Assembly: GCA_902761605.1 (NCBI GenBank)
Contig: CACWLC010000020.1
Location: 1-57,080, forward strand
Direction: 5' to 3'
Source of the DNA: an uncultured Prevotellaceae bacterium
Lineage (GTDB): Bacteria; Bacteroidota; Bacteroidia; Bacteroidales; Bacteroidaceae
DNA length: 57,080 nt
Each line of letters opens with the position of its first letter. The stretch's first letter is position 1. Positions 41,392 to 50,459 of the stretch are shown here, piece by piece. A program made the translations under genes and the position numbers. The notes beneath the pieces were generated by a model that saw only the letters and a program-made list of their open reading frames with translations, did no database searches and was not told the origin of the DNA.

Positions 41392-42966
41392 ATGACAAGC
41401 GAAGTGATCATCGATGTGCAGCCTAAGGATATCTCCATTGCACTGCTCGAAGACAAGACGCTGGTGGAATACCAGAAAGAGCAGCGCACGGCATCCTTTA
41501 CGGTGGGCAACATCTATGTGGCAAAGGTGAAAAAACTGATGCCAGGACTCAACGCCTGTTTCGTTGACGTGGGAGCAGAACGAGTGGCGTTCCTTCATTA
41601 TCTTGACTTGGGTGCTCAATTCAGCTCATACGAGAAATACCTCAAACAGGTAGTGAGCGACAGAAAGAAACTCTATCCCATACAGAAGGCCAACATCCTA
41701 CCGAAGCTTCCCAAGGACGGAAGCATTGCCAATACGCTGAAGGTAGGCGACGAGGTACTGGTACAGATCGTGAAGGAACCCATCAATACCAAGGGACCAC
41801 GACTGACATGCGAACTGAGCTTTGCAGGAAGATACCTGGTACTGATGCCTTTCGAGGATACAGTTTCTGTCTCGACAAAGATTAAGAAAGGCGAGGAGCG
41901 CAGCAGACTCAAACAGCTCATACAGAGCATTAAACCTAAGAACTTCGGTGTGATAGTACGCACTGTGGCTGAGGGAAAGAGAGCTGCTGAACTTGATGCC
42001 GAACTCAAAATCCTGCTCAAGCGTTGGGAAGACACTATCACCAAAGTACAGAAGACAACAGAAAGACCTCAACTGTGCTTTGAGGAACAGAGCCGCGCAG
42101 TGGCACTGCTGCGTGACCTGTTTAACCCAAGCTACGACGGCATTCATATCAACGACACAGAGATGTGTCAGCAGGTACAGGAATACCTCGGACTGATTGC
42201 CCCGGAGAAGAAAGACATCGTGAAGTTATACAACGGCAGGGTGCCTATCTTCGACAACTTCAACGTTACCAAGCAGCTGAAGTCAGGATTCGGAAAGACC
42301 GTGAACTACCAGCACGGAGCCTATCTTATCATCGAACATACGGAAGCCATGCACGTGGTGGATGTGAACAGCGGAACACGTCTTAAGAAAGAGAACGGAC
42401 AGGAAGCCAATGCGCTGGAGACCAACCTCGGAGCTGCCGATGAGTTGGCAAGACAGCTGAGACTACGAGACATGGGAGGAATCATCGTAGTGGACTTCGT
42501 GGACATGAAACTGGCTGAAGACCGCCAGATACTCTACGAGAGGATGTGTAAGAACATGCAAAAAGACCGCGCTAAGCACAACATCCTACCGCTCTCGAAG
42601 TTCGGACTCATGCAGATAACACGACAGAGAGTAAGACCTGCAATGGACGTGAATGTCGAAGAAGAATGTCCCACCTGTCATGGTAGCGGAAAAATCAAGT
42701 CGAGCATACTCTTCACCGATCAGCTGGAGAGCAAAATTGACACCCTGGTCAACAAGATTGGAATACACAAGTTCTACCTGCACGTTCACCCCTACGTGGC
42801 TGCATACATCAACAAGGGCATGGTTAGCCTGAAGATGAAATGGCAGATGAAATACGGACTGGGAGTGAAGATCGTGCCATCACAGAAACTGGCGTTCCTA
42901 CAGTATGAGTTCTATGACGCCGACAGGCAGTTTATAGACATGAAGGAAGAAATTGAAACCATGTGA
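41392..42966 (+). CDS. rng: Ribonuclease G/E family protein
   Basis: 524 aa. It processes rRNA and degrades mRNA. The start MTSEVIIDVQPKDISIALLE is RNase G-like, then the S1-like part (VGNIYVAKVKKLMPGLNACF, FVDVGAERVAFLHYLDLG), the DNase I-like catalytic subdomain with HVVDVNSGT and GGIIVVDFVDMK, and the Zn-link motif CPTCHGSG. No long C-terminal degradosome scaffold, so RNase G rather than E. Confidence 0.95.
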   Translation: MTSEVIIDVQPKDISIALLEDKTLVEYQKEQRTASFTVGNIYVAKVKKLMPGLNACFVDVGAERVAFLHYLDLGAQFSSYEKYLKQVVSDRKKLYPIQKANILPKLPKDGSIANTLKVGDEVLVQIVKEPINTKGPRLTCELSFAGRYLVLMPFEDTVSVSTKIKKGEERSRLKQLIQSIKPKNFGVIVRTVAEGKRAAELDAELKILLKRWEDTITKVQKTTERPQLCFEEQSRAVALLRDLFNPSYDGIHINDTEMCQQVQEYLGLIAPEKKDIVKLYNGRVPIFDNFNVTKQLKSGFGKTVNYQHGAYLIIEHTEAMHVVDVNSGTRLKKENGQEANALETNLGAADELARQLRLRDMGGIIVVDFVDMKLAEDRQILYERMCKNMQKDRAKHNILPLSKFGLMQITRQRVRPAMDVNVEEECPTCHGSGKIKSSILFTDQLESKIDTLVNKIGIHKFYLHVHPYVAAYINKGMVSLKMKWQMKYGLGVKIVPSQKLAFLQYEFYDADRQFIDMKEEIETM

Positions 42967-42968
42967 TT

Positions 42969-44153
42969 ATGCTGACACTGAAGGTGATTTTCTGGGTATG
43001 TGTGGCAGTGGTATTCTATACCTACTTAGGATACGGAATGCTTCTATGGCTCATCATCAGTATCAAGAGGCTCGTGAGGGGGAAGCAGTCCCCCACCCCA
43101 ATGCCCACAGACGATGAGCTGCCTACAATGACACTCATGATATGCGCCTACAATGAGCAAGACGTGGTAAAAGAGAAAATGCAGAATACCCGCGCCCTGG
43201 ACTATCCGAAGGATAAGTTCAGGGTGATGTGGGTAACTGACGGAAGCAACGACCGCACTAACGAGTTGCTGAAAGAATACCCCGAAGTAGATATCGTATT
43301 CTCGCCCGAGCGCAGAGGAAAGACAGCTGCACTGAAACACGGACTCAGAGAGCTGAAGACACAGTATGTGGCTTTTACTGATGCCAACACTATGATTAAC
43401 AGCGGAGCCATGAAGGAGATAGCAAGACTGTTTATGGACAAGACCGTTGGCTGCGTGAGCGGAGAGAAACGTGTGGCAGCACGAAAGGAAGGCGAGATGG
43501 CTGCCGAGGGAGAAGGAATGTACTGGCGCTATGAGAGTACGCTGAAAAAATGGGACTCAGAGCTCTATTCCACTATGGGAGCAGCAGGAGAACTCTATGC
43601 CATAGACCCTAAGCTGGTGCGCGAGGTGCCAGACAACGCATTACTCGACGACTTCATGATGTCGATGTATATCGTAGATGAAGGCAAACGTATCGCCTAC
43701 TCTCCCGATGCCTACGCCATGGAATACGGCTCTGCTGATATACATGAGGAATCAAAGCGTAAGAGACGTATCGCGGCAGGTGGTCTGCAGAGCATCTGGT
43801 GGTTGAGAAAAATGCTTAACCCGCTGAGACAGCCACTGGTGGCTTTCCAGTATATCAGCCACAGAGTGCTAAGATGGAGCGTCACACCTATAGCGATGGT
43901 GATAATTCTGGCTGTTAACTCCATGCTCGTGGCTTTAGGAGCTGGAACAATCTACACCATTATCCTGGCCCTGCAGATACTATTGTATCTTGCAGCACTG
44001 GCAGGATATATCATGAACGAGCACGGACACAAGAACAAAATGCTGTATACTGCCTATTATTTCGTGTTTATGAACCTCAACGTGTTCCGCGGAATGGCAT
44101 ATCTCAGAACGCATAGTAACAGCGGTGCATGGGAAAAAGCGAAAAGAAGTTGA
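42969..44153 (+). CDS. Family 2 glycosyltransferase, membrane-bound
   Basis: About 394 aa from the ATG at 42969 (an in-frame GTG at 42963 overlaps the rng stop). One N-terminal helix (VIFWVCVAVVFYTYLGYGML), a GT-A domain (TMTLMICAYNEQDVVKEKMQ, VAFTDANTMINSGAMKEI, DDFMMSMYIVDEGKRI) and two or three C-terminal helices. It resembles processive polysaccharide glycosyltransferases. The sugar and acceptor are unknown. Confidence 0.88.
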   Translation: MLTLKVIFWVCVAVVFYTYLGYGMLLWLIISIKRLVRGKQSPTPMPTDDELPTMTLMICAYNEQDVVKEKMQNTRALDYPKDKFRVMWVTDGSNDRTNELLKEYPEVDIVFSPERRGKTAALKHGLRELKTQYVAFTDANTMINSGAMKEIARLFMDKTVGCVSGEKRVAARKEGEMAAEGEGMYWRYESTLKKWDSELYSTMGAAGELYAIDPKLVREVPDNALLDDFMMSMYIVDEGKRIAYSPDAYAMEYGSADIHEESKRKRRIAAGGLQSIWWLRKMLNPLRQPLVAFQYISHRVLRWSVTPIAMVIILAVNSMLVALGAGTIYTIILALQILLYLAALAGYIMNEHGHKNKMLYTAYYFVFMNLNVFRGMAYLRTHSNSGAWEKAKRS

Positions 44154-44196
44154 AAAGTTTTTTCGTTTTTTATTTGTTTGTTTCAGAAAAAATATG

Positions 44197-44204
44197 TAAT
44201 TTTG
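44197..44204 (+). promoter_or_regulatory. Promoter for the hybrid histidine kinase
   Basis: TAATTTTG at 44197-44204 with TTTG at 44173-44176, 20 bp apart. Confidence 0.65.
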
Positions 44205-44252
44205 TACCCAAATAGTCATTTACAAAAAACTTGGTAACAAAGTTATAGTGTA

Positions 44253-45506
44253 ATGAAGGGTATGGAAGATAATGAGAAGGAGCTCCTGCTGCAGAGATTT
44301 GCCGAAGTTAACAGGAAACTGAAACTTGCACAAGAGCAGCTGGATATCGCTAACAAGAAAATTAAGGAATACGAAGAGAAAGCCCAGAAAGCGGAGAAGG
44401 CGAGCAAGATGAAATCGCTCTTCCTTGCAAATATGAGCCATGAGATCCGTACCCCACTGAATGCTATCGAAGGTTTCTCTAGAGTCATCGCTGAGACAGA
44501 CTCAGAAGAAGAGAGACTGAAGTACTACCAGATCATCGAAAGCAACAACCAGCGTCTGGGAAATCTCGTCAATGAGATCCTTGACCTATCCCGTGTAGAG
44601 TCAGGAGAGATTGCCATCAAGAAAGAGATGACAGATCTCAACACACTCTGCGAGAGCATATTACAGTTGTTTAAGTTCCGTTGTCCAGAAGAGGTGAAGT
44701 TGGTATGGCATAAGCCTCTGATGCCGGTACAGATGAATACCGACGTGAACAGACTGACTCAGGTGTTATCCAACCTTGTGAGCAATGCGCTGAAACATAC
44801 TACTCAAGGAAGTATCACTTTTGGATACAGACTTATCGACGATACACAAAACATCGAGTTCTATGTGAAGGATACCGGTTCAGGTATCGAACCAGAGTTC
44901 ATGAAGCATATCTTCGACACATACGCCTCGCAGGATGCGGAAAAGAGCCAGGGTTTCGGACTGGGACTTGCTCTCTGTAAGATCATCGTTGAGAAACTGG
45001 GAGGCTCTATAAGCTGTAACTCAGTACTTGGACAGGGCTCGCAGTTTATCTTCATGCTGCCATTCGAAGGTACAGTAGGAGGAATGAATACTGAGCACAC
45101 CACTACCACCAACGTGAGAACAATCCGTGTGAGTGAGCGTTCGGCAAAGTTCATGAAGAGCGTACTCGTGGCAGAAGACGAAGACAGCAACTACGAGCTG
45201 GTGAAGATTGTGCTCCAGAAGCGCTACCGTCTGATACGTGCCCACAACGGTATCGAGGCAGTACAGATGAACGAGGACGAGCATCCTGACCTTATACTCA
45301 TGGATATCCGTATGCCTGGAATGAATGGTCTCGACGCTACACGTATCATCAAAGAGGTAAACCCCAACACTCCGGTGATAGCACTCAGCGCCTACGCCTT
45401 CGATGAGAATATCCGCGAGGCAAAGGCAGCAGGATGTGACGAGTTTATGGCCAAGCCCTTCCGTGTGGAGAACCTCATAGACATCGTAAAGAAATATATT
45501 GGCTAA
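44253..45506 (+). CDS. Cytoplasmic hybrid histidine kinase/response regulator
   Basis: 417 aa. An N-terminal coiled coil (about residues 5-50) leads to the HisKA domain with phospho-accepting His63 in LANMSHEIRTPLNAIEGF. The ATPase domain has NLVSNALKH, DTGSGIEPE and GFGLGLALCKII. A C-terminal receiver domain (VLVAEDEDSNYELVKIVL) has its phospho-accepting Asp in LILMDIRMPGMNG (about residue 350) and the late Lys in MAKPF. No membrane segment or recognised sensor domain and no output domain, so input and target are unknown. Confidence 0.92.
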   Translation: MKGMEDNEKELLLQRFAEVNRKLKLAQEQLDIANKKIKEYEEKAQKAEKASKMKSLFLANMSHEIRTPLNAIEGFSRVIAETDSEEERLKYYQIIESNNQRLGNLVNEILDLSRVESGEIAIKKEMTDLNTLCESILQLFKFRCPEEVKLVWHKPLMPVQMNTDVNRLTQVLSNLVSNALKHTTQGSITFGYRLIDDTQNIEFYVKDTGSGIEPEFMKHIFDTYASQDAEKSQGFGLGLALCKIIVEKLGGSISCNSVLGQGSQFIFMLPFEGTVGGMNTEHTTTTNVRTIRVSERSAKFMKSVLVAEDEDSNYELVKIVLQKRYRLIRAHNGIEAVQMNEDEHPDLILMDIRMPGMNGLDATRIIKEVNPNTPVIALSAYAFDENIREAKAAGCDEFMAKPFRVENLIDIVKKYIG

Positions 45507-45521
45507 AGAAAAGAAAAAGAT

Positions 45522-46592
45522 ATGGGAAAACTGGCAGTACAGAAATATTTCTCGTTTATGATACTGATCGTCACCGTTCTGATGATGATCTTTACGTTTG
45601 TAGGACTCTTTGGCGGAAATGTCAATCCTGCAGGAAACACGGCAAGAGCCCTGCTGGTATATGCACTTCCGCTACTGATAATAGGAAATGTGATACTGTT
45701 GCTTTACTGGCTCATTATGAGACGATGGCACTGGATGCTAATGCCGCTGATAACGATACTGTGCTGCATACCATATATCGGAACGCTATATCAGATAGGA
45801 GGTCCTGACGAGGTAGCAGAGAAGCAGCCCGGGCTGAAGATTGCATCATACAACGTGGCACTCTTCGGACGTGAGACATCAGGATTCATGGCTCAGGACA
45901 TTCTTTCGGAAATGAAGAAACAGAAGGTTGACATACTCTGTCTCCAGGAGTATTCTGACCGCAGTGGAGACAAAGTGAACTCAGAGTCGTATAAGGAGTA
46001 TTTCCCTTATATGGTAATGGGACAGAACGATATGGTGATTTACAGCCGATATCCTATCGTAAGGTCGAAGAACATACCGTTTGAAATGACCAACAACAGT
46101 GCGATGTGGGTAGAGGTAAAGATCAACGATCAGGTGATAAGAGTGTATAACGCCCACATGGAGACCACAGGTATCAACAGTGCTTTACGCCATGCAGCAA
46201 AAGCTCAGATGGCCACAGGAATAGAAGTTGAGTCAAACGCTGTGCTAAGGAGTATCTACGGCTCATACACCATAGGAATGATGGCACGTGCTGGACAGGC
46301 TAACATTCTGGCTATGGATATGAGAGAGGCAGAGGTGCCACTCATCGTATGCGGTGACTTCAACGATGTCCCCTATTCATATGTCTATAACACGATGAAG
46401 GGTGACCTCGTTGACGGATTCAAGGAGTGCGGAAGCGGATTTATGTACACCTTCAGAGGAGGAAAGAAAATGGTGCGTATCGACTATATCTTCCACGATG
46501 AAATGTTCAAGGGACTGACGTTTTACAAGAAGGAACTCACCTACTCCGACCACTACCCTGTATTCTTGAAGTTAGAGATGAACAAAGAATAA
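45522..46592 (+). CDS. Membrane-anchored endonuclease/exonuclease/phosphatase-family protein
   Basis: 356 aa. The N-terminus has two or three membrane helices (SFMILIVTVLMMIFTFVGLF, LLVYALPLLIIGNVILLLYW). The EEP catalytic domain follows with LKIASYNVALFG, CLQEYSD, VYNAHMETTG, VCGDFNDVPYSY and the final SDHYPVFLKLE. Such proteins are often lipid or sugar phosphatases facing the periplasm. Close behind the kinase gene (15 bp). Substrate unknown. Confidence 0.88.
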   Translation: MGKLAVQKYFSFMILIVTVLMMIFTFVGLFGGNVNPAGNTARALLVYALPLLIIGNVILLLYWLIMRRWHWMLMPLITILCCIPYIGTLYQIGGPDEVAEKQPGLKIASYNVALFGRETSGFMAQDILSEMKKQKVDILCLQEYSDRSGDKVNSESYKEYFPYMVMGQNDMVIYSRYPIVRSKNIPFEMTNNSAMWVEVKINDQVIRVYNAHMETTGINSALRHAAKAQMATGIEVESNAVLRSIYGSYTIGMMARAGQANILAMDMREAEVPLIVCGDFNDVPYSYVYNTMKGDLVDGFKECGSGFMYTFRGGKKMVRIDYIFHDEMFKGLTFYKKELTYSDHYPVFLKLEMNKE

Positions 46593-46596
46593 AAAT

Positions 46597-46630
46597 AATC
46601 CCTGGCCGCTGAGGTCAGGGATTTTTTTAT
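46597..46630. terminator. Bidirectional terminator between EEP and AlaX-like genes
   Basis: An 11 bp stem with one mismatch (46597-46607 with 46613-46623, AATCCCTG...), a 5-base loop and a T run on the plus side and an A/T-rich run on the other. Confidence 0.75.
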
Positions 46631-47091
46631 ACTATCTTGAATCGTACTCTGAACGACCGTTGCTGTTCATCCCAGTTTGTGCCAAGCATCTCAAAACGCC
46701 CTATCTGAGAGGTTGAGCGTACATGCTTACCGATGCAAGGACACACGTCGTAGTCACCTATACGGACAAGACGGATAGTGTCGGAGGCATCGTCGGGAAG
46801 ACTATCGAGGGAAATCTCCTCAGGAAGGTCATCACGGGTAACAAACTCGAAGGTAACAGGGAGATCCTCGTCGATAAGCTCATTCATTCGGCGCTCAATC
46901 TCCTTCTCCTCCTGACGCGAGGGTTTGTGGTCGAGATAGAAACTCATCTTACTCTTCTTACGCTCCACATGGGCATTATAACTCCTCCCACAGCCGAAGA
47001 TACGGATCATCGTCTGGTTTAAGAGATGCTCTGCTGTATGTGCTGGAGGAAACTCCTCTTTGTTATGCTCGTTGAGTATATAATCGGCCAT
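46627..47091 (-). CDS. AlaX-like tRNA-editing domain protein
   Basis: 154 aa. It contains the zinc/editing motifs of the second additional domain of alanyl- and threonyl-tRNA synthetases: HTAEHLL (His18, His22) and CPCIGKHV. Free-standing AlaX proteins hydrolyse mischarged tRNA such as Ser-tRNA(Ala). Short size fits the AlaX-S type, but substrate choice cannot be read. Its start is 6 bp past the end of the amylase gene. Confidence 0.8.
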   Translation of the reverse strand: MADYILNEHNKEEFPPAHTAEHLLNQTMIRIFGCGRSYNAHVERKKSKMSFYLDHKPSRQEEKEIERRMNELIDEDLPVTFEFVTRDDLPEEISLDSLPDDASDTIRLVRIGDYDVCPCIGKHVRSTSQIGRFEMLGTNWDEQQRSFRVRFKIV

Positions 47092-47097
47092 ATTCTG

Positions 47098-48756
47098 TCA
47101 GGCTTTGAATTTGAGGACTACAGCGCCGAGGGCTTCTACATCGACGGATACATAACACTCGCGACGCATCTGACGCTTGATCTCCTTGCCTGTTAGTAGA
47201 TCGACAGCGGTGACACTCTTACGCTCGTGGAGCTTCAAATAGTCGAAGGCATGAGCTGGGAGGGTGACATCCATCGTGGTGGGCTGTTCACTGAAGTTTG
47301 CCACTACGAGCAAGGTATCTGAGCCTGCCTTACGTAAGAAGGCATACTGCTGAGTTGTGTCGCCATTAGCATACATAAGGTCGAAAGACACACCTTCCGT
47401 CACAGCCTTTTCGCTGCGAGCAATATTGATGATCTTATCGTAAATCTCCTTCAAGCGCTTCTCATCGGCATTGAGCTTTCTCTTGAAAGCACGTACGAGG
47501 GTGTCAACACTCCAATAGTCGAAGATCGTGGTGCGCCCATCATTGCCGCTGAAACCTTCCTTGTCCATACCCTTCTCACCATACTCCTGTCCTGCATAGA
47601 TCATCAGCGGATTCTGCTGGAGCAGAGCCGATACTGCAAGAGCGGGGATTCCCTTTCGGGCATCGCCTGCGAAGAAACTGCTGGCGATACGCTGCTCGTC
47701 GTGGTTCTCGAGGAAATAGAGCATGTGGTTGCGGATGTCATCAGTGGCCTGCCATGCACCTGTAATAGCATGAGTGGAGAGATTTCCACGCATCACCTCA
47801 CGGAGAGTGTCGTACATGCCTACCTTATCATACAGATAGTCGAAGCCGGCACCAAGATAATTACGATATTCAGCAGGATTGTATACCTCACCGATGAAAA
47901 TAATGTCAGGATAGATAAACTTCAATTTGTCTGTAGCCCAGCGCCAGAAGTCGGCAGGTACCATCTCCGCCATATCACAACGGAAACCATCGACACCCTT
48001 CTTTGCCCAGAAGAGCAGGATGTCCGTCATCTTACTCCAAGTGTTGGGGATAGGATTGAAATGGCCCACTCGACCTGCATAGTAATCCAAGCCGTAGTTG
48101 AGTTTTACAGTCTCGTACCAGTCGTTCATGCCTGGGGCATTATTGAAACAGTCATTACCTGTGGCTTTAGCGGGTTCCTCGATATATGGTTCTACCTCAC
48201 CATGATAAAGGTCGAAGTAAGGTGTGAAGCGCTGACCAGGGCAGTAATAGAAATTATTCTGGGGATCAAATCCATTCTGTGGGTTATCCTCCTCACCAAG
48301 ATCCTTCACGCCCTCAGGCTTGCAGATGGAGTGATACTGGCGTGCAACATGATTAGGCACAAAGTCAATGATAACCTTCATGCCTGCCTTATGAGTGCGC
48401 TCAATGAGAGCCTCAAACTCTGACATACGCTTATCGACATCTACTGCGAGATCAGGATCGACATCGTAATAGTCAGTGATAGCATATGGAGAACCTGCCT
48501 TACCTTTTACGATAGCAGCGTGATTCCTGGGAATGCCATAGACTGTATAGTCAGTCTGGGTGGCATGGCGGATGATACCTGTGTACCATATATGGCTCAC
48601 GCCCATCTCCCTGATTTTCTTCAGGGCGCTGGGCGTGAAGTCGTTCATCTTTCCGCATCCGTTTTCTTCTATGGAACCATTCTCCTTACGGGTGGTATTC
48701 TTATTACCATAGAGACGGGTGAAAATCTGATAGAGTACTAATTTCTCACTTTTCAT
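47098..48756 (-). CDS. GH13-family alpha-amylase
   Basis: 552 aa glycoside hydrolase family 13 enzyme. The four conserved regions are present: DFVPNH, GFRCDMAEM, FIGEVYN and FLENHDEQ. It lacks a signal peptide, so it probably acts on internal alpha-glucans, in keeping with the glycogen genes at 51.8-56 kb. The start ATG overlaps the fabD stop (TAATG), so the two are translationally linked although their functions differ. Confidence 0.92.
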   Translation of the reverse strand: MKSEKLVLYQIFTRLYGNKNTTRKENGSIEENGCGKMNDFTPSALKKIREMGVSHIWYTGIIRHATQTDYTVYGIPRNHAAIVKGKAGSPYAITDYYDVDPDLAVDVDKRMSEFEALIERTHKAGMKVIIDFVPNHVARQYHSICKPEGVKDLGEEDNPQNGFDPQNNFYYCPGQRFTPYFDLYHGEVEPYIEEPAKATGNDCFNNAPGMNDWYETVKLNYGLDYYAGRVGHFNPIPNTWSKMTDILLFWAKKGVDGFRCDMAEMVPADFWRWATDKLKFIYPDIIFIGEVYNPAEYRNYLGAGFDYLYDKVGMYDTLREVMRGNLSTHAITGAWQATDDIRNHMLYFLENHDEQRIASSFFAGDARKGIPALAVSALLQQNPLMIYAGQEYGEKGMDKEGFSGNDGRTTIFDYWSVDTLVRAFKRKLNADEKRLKEIYDKIINIARSEKAVTEGVSFDLMYANGDTTQQYAFLRKAGSDTLLVVANFSEQPTTMDVTLPAHAFDYLKLHERKSVTAVDLLTGKEIKRQMRRECYVSVDVEALGAVVLKFKA

Positions 48757-49655
48757 TATTCAGCTACTTCGATACCGTGAGCAGAAACCTCCTTATTGAT
48801 CTTTACAATCATACCCTGAAGAGCTTTGCCAGGACCACACTCTGTGAAGTCGTCGGCACCATCGGCAATCATGTTCTCTACGCTCTGAGCCCAACGTACT
48901 GAGCTTGTAAGCTGTGCAATAAGGTTTGCCTTGATCTCAGCGGGATCAGTGTGAGGCTTACCATCAACATTCTGATATACAGGACACTTTGGAGCCTTGA
49001 TCTCTGTCTGCTCGATAGCAGCCTGTAGCTCATCCTTTGCAGGCTGCATCAGAGGAGAGTGGAAAGCACCACCTACCTTCAGAGGCAGGGCACGCTTGGC
49101 ACCAGCAGCCTTCAACTGCTCGCAAGCCTCATTTATGGCATCGATATTACCAGAGATAACGAGCTGTCCGGGACAGTTGTAGTTTGCAGGAACTACAACT
49201 CCCTTGCCCATCTTGCTTACCTCAGCGCAGATTTCCTCGATCTTCTCGAAAGGAAGAGCGATGATGGCTGCCATTGTTGATGGCTGAGCCTCGCAAGCTT
49301 TCTGCATCGCCATAGCACGGGCATAAACGAGCTTCAGACCATCCTCGAAACTGAGGGCACCAGCGGCTGTGAGAGCAGAGAACTCACCAAGAGAGTGACC
49401 TGCTACCATCTTTGGCTCAAAAGCCTCGCCCATGCAGAGGGCAGAGATTACGCTGTGGAGGAATACTGCAGGCTGAGTAACCTTAGTCTGCTTCAGCTCA
49501 TCGTCAGTACCTTCGAACATGATGTCGGTAATACGATAGCCAAGAATATCGTTGGCCTTCTCAAAAAGTTCCTTTGCCATTGGGTTGGTATCGTAAAGAT
49601 CCTTACCCATACCTGTGAACTGTGCCCCCTGTCCGGGAAAAACAAATGCTTTCAT
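48756..49655 (-). CDS. fabD: Malonyl-CoA:acyl-carrier-protein transacylase
   Basis: 299 aa. FabD loads malonyl onto ACP for fatty acid synthesis. It begins KAFVFPGQGAQFTGMGKDLY, with nucleophile Ser88 in GHSLGEFSAL, His in GGAFHSPLMQ, and Arg/Gln of the oxyanion region. Length is typical. Its leader is a GGTAAAAA-type short array (49656-49700) and a minus-strand -7 box lies at 49713-49720. Confidence 0.96.
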   Translation of the reverse strand: MKAFVFPGQGAQFTGMGKDLYDTNPMAKELFEKANDILGYRITDIMFEGTDDELKQTKVTQPAVFLHSVISALCMGEAFEPKMVAGHSLGEFSALTAAGALSFEDGLKLVYARAMAMQKACEAQPSTMAAIIALPFEKIEEICAEVSKMGKGVVVPANYNCPGQLVISGNIDAINEACEQLKAAGAKRALPLKVGGAFHSPLMQPAKDELQAAIEQTEIKAPKCPVYQNVDGKPHTDPAEIKANLIAQLTSSVRWAQSVENMIADGADDFTECGPGKALQGMIVKINKEVSAHGIEVAE

Positions 49656-49700
49656 TTTCTTTTTACCTTTTACTTTTTTACCTTTTTACCTATTTTTATT
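49656..49700. repeat. Short array, TTTTTACC type, in the fabD leader
   Basis: Units of 7-9 bp built on CTTTTTAC follow one another up to the fabD start codon. On the minus strand it is a GGTAAAAA-rich leader like that of amt (114-144). Confidence 0.55.
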
Positions 49701-49712
49701 CCTTTCAGGGTG

Positions 49713-49720
49713 CAAAATTA
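49713..49720 (-). promoter_or_regulatory. Promoter -7 box for fabD
   Basis: Minus strand reads TAATTTTG, about 58 bp upstream of the start. Confidence 0.55.
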
Positions 49721-49794
49721 CTTATTTTTTCTGAAAGATTACCCTAGAAACTAAAATTTTTACCTAAAGCGAGCTTAATATCGAAAATTTTGTG

Positions 49795-49802
49795 TAAGTT
49801 TG
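49795..49802 (+). promoter_or_regulatory. Promoter -7 box for the ThiE-like gene
   Basis: TAAGTTTG, 28 bp upstream of the ATG at 49831. Confidence 0.55.
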
Positions 49803-49830
49803 CACTTTAGAAAGAGAAAAGTATTTGGAA

Positions 49831-50439
49831 ATGAAGTTAATTGTCATCACCAAACCTACATTTTTCGTTGAGGAAGACAAGATTCTTGTCAACCTTTTCG
49901 AAGAAGGCCTGGAAAACCTTCACCTGTGCAAACCAGGATCATCACCGATGTATTCAGAGCGTCTGTTGACACTTCTGGGTGAAGACCTGGCAGGGAAAAT
50001 TACCGTCCACAATCATTTCTATCTAAAAGAAGAGTACAAGCTCAAGGGCATTCATATCGACGATGCCCATACAGAGCCGCCATTAGGCTACAAAGGCAAT
50101 ATCACCCGCACATGTCACGCAATCAGAGAACTGAAGGAGGCAAAGAAACAATCTAACTATGTGTTCCTCCAGTCTATCTTCGACAGTCAGACAGTAAGTA
50201 GTGAGAAGCAGTCGTTTACTGCTGAGGAACTGAAAGAGGCATCACGTCAGGGACTCATCGACAAGAAAGTGTATGCTCTTGGAGGTATGAATATCGACAA
50301 TATCAAGTATGCCAAGGATCTGGGATTTGGAGGCATCGTGATATGCGGTGATTTATGGAACCGCTTTGATATCCACAACGAGTTCGACTATAAGGAGCTG
50401 CTCATGCACTTCGAGCGACTTCGCAAAGCTATAGACTAG
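49831..50439 (+). CDS. Thiamine-phosphate synthase-like protein
   Basis: 202 aa from the ATG at 49831 (a TTG two codons earlier is possible). A TIM-barrel of the ThiE/TenI type: KLIVITKPTFFVEEDKILVN, LEDLHLCKPG-like GLENLHLCKPGSSPMYSERL, VHNHFYLKEEYKLKGIHI and VYALGGMNIDNIKYAKDLGF followed by GGIVICGDLW. No other thi genes are near. Because several substrate residues look divergent, it may be a TenI-like or Bacteroidetes-specific form rather than true ThiE. Confidence 0.75.
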   Translation: MKLIVITKPTFFVEEDKILVNLFEEGLENLHLCKPGSSPMYSERLLTLLGEDLAGKITVHNHFYLKEEYKLKGIHIDDAHTEPPLGYKGNITRTCHAIRELKEAKKQSNYVFLQSIFDSQTVSSEKQSFTAEELKEASRQGLIDKKVYALGGMNIDNIKYAKDLGFGGIVICGDLWNRFDIHNEFDYKELLMHFERLRKAID

Positions 50440-50459
50440 TAATAATATTATATATAACA

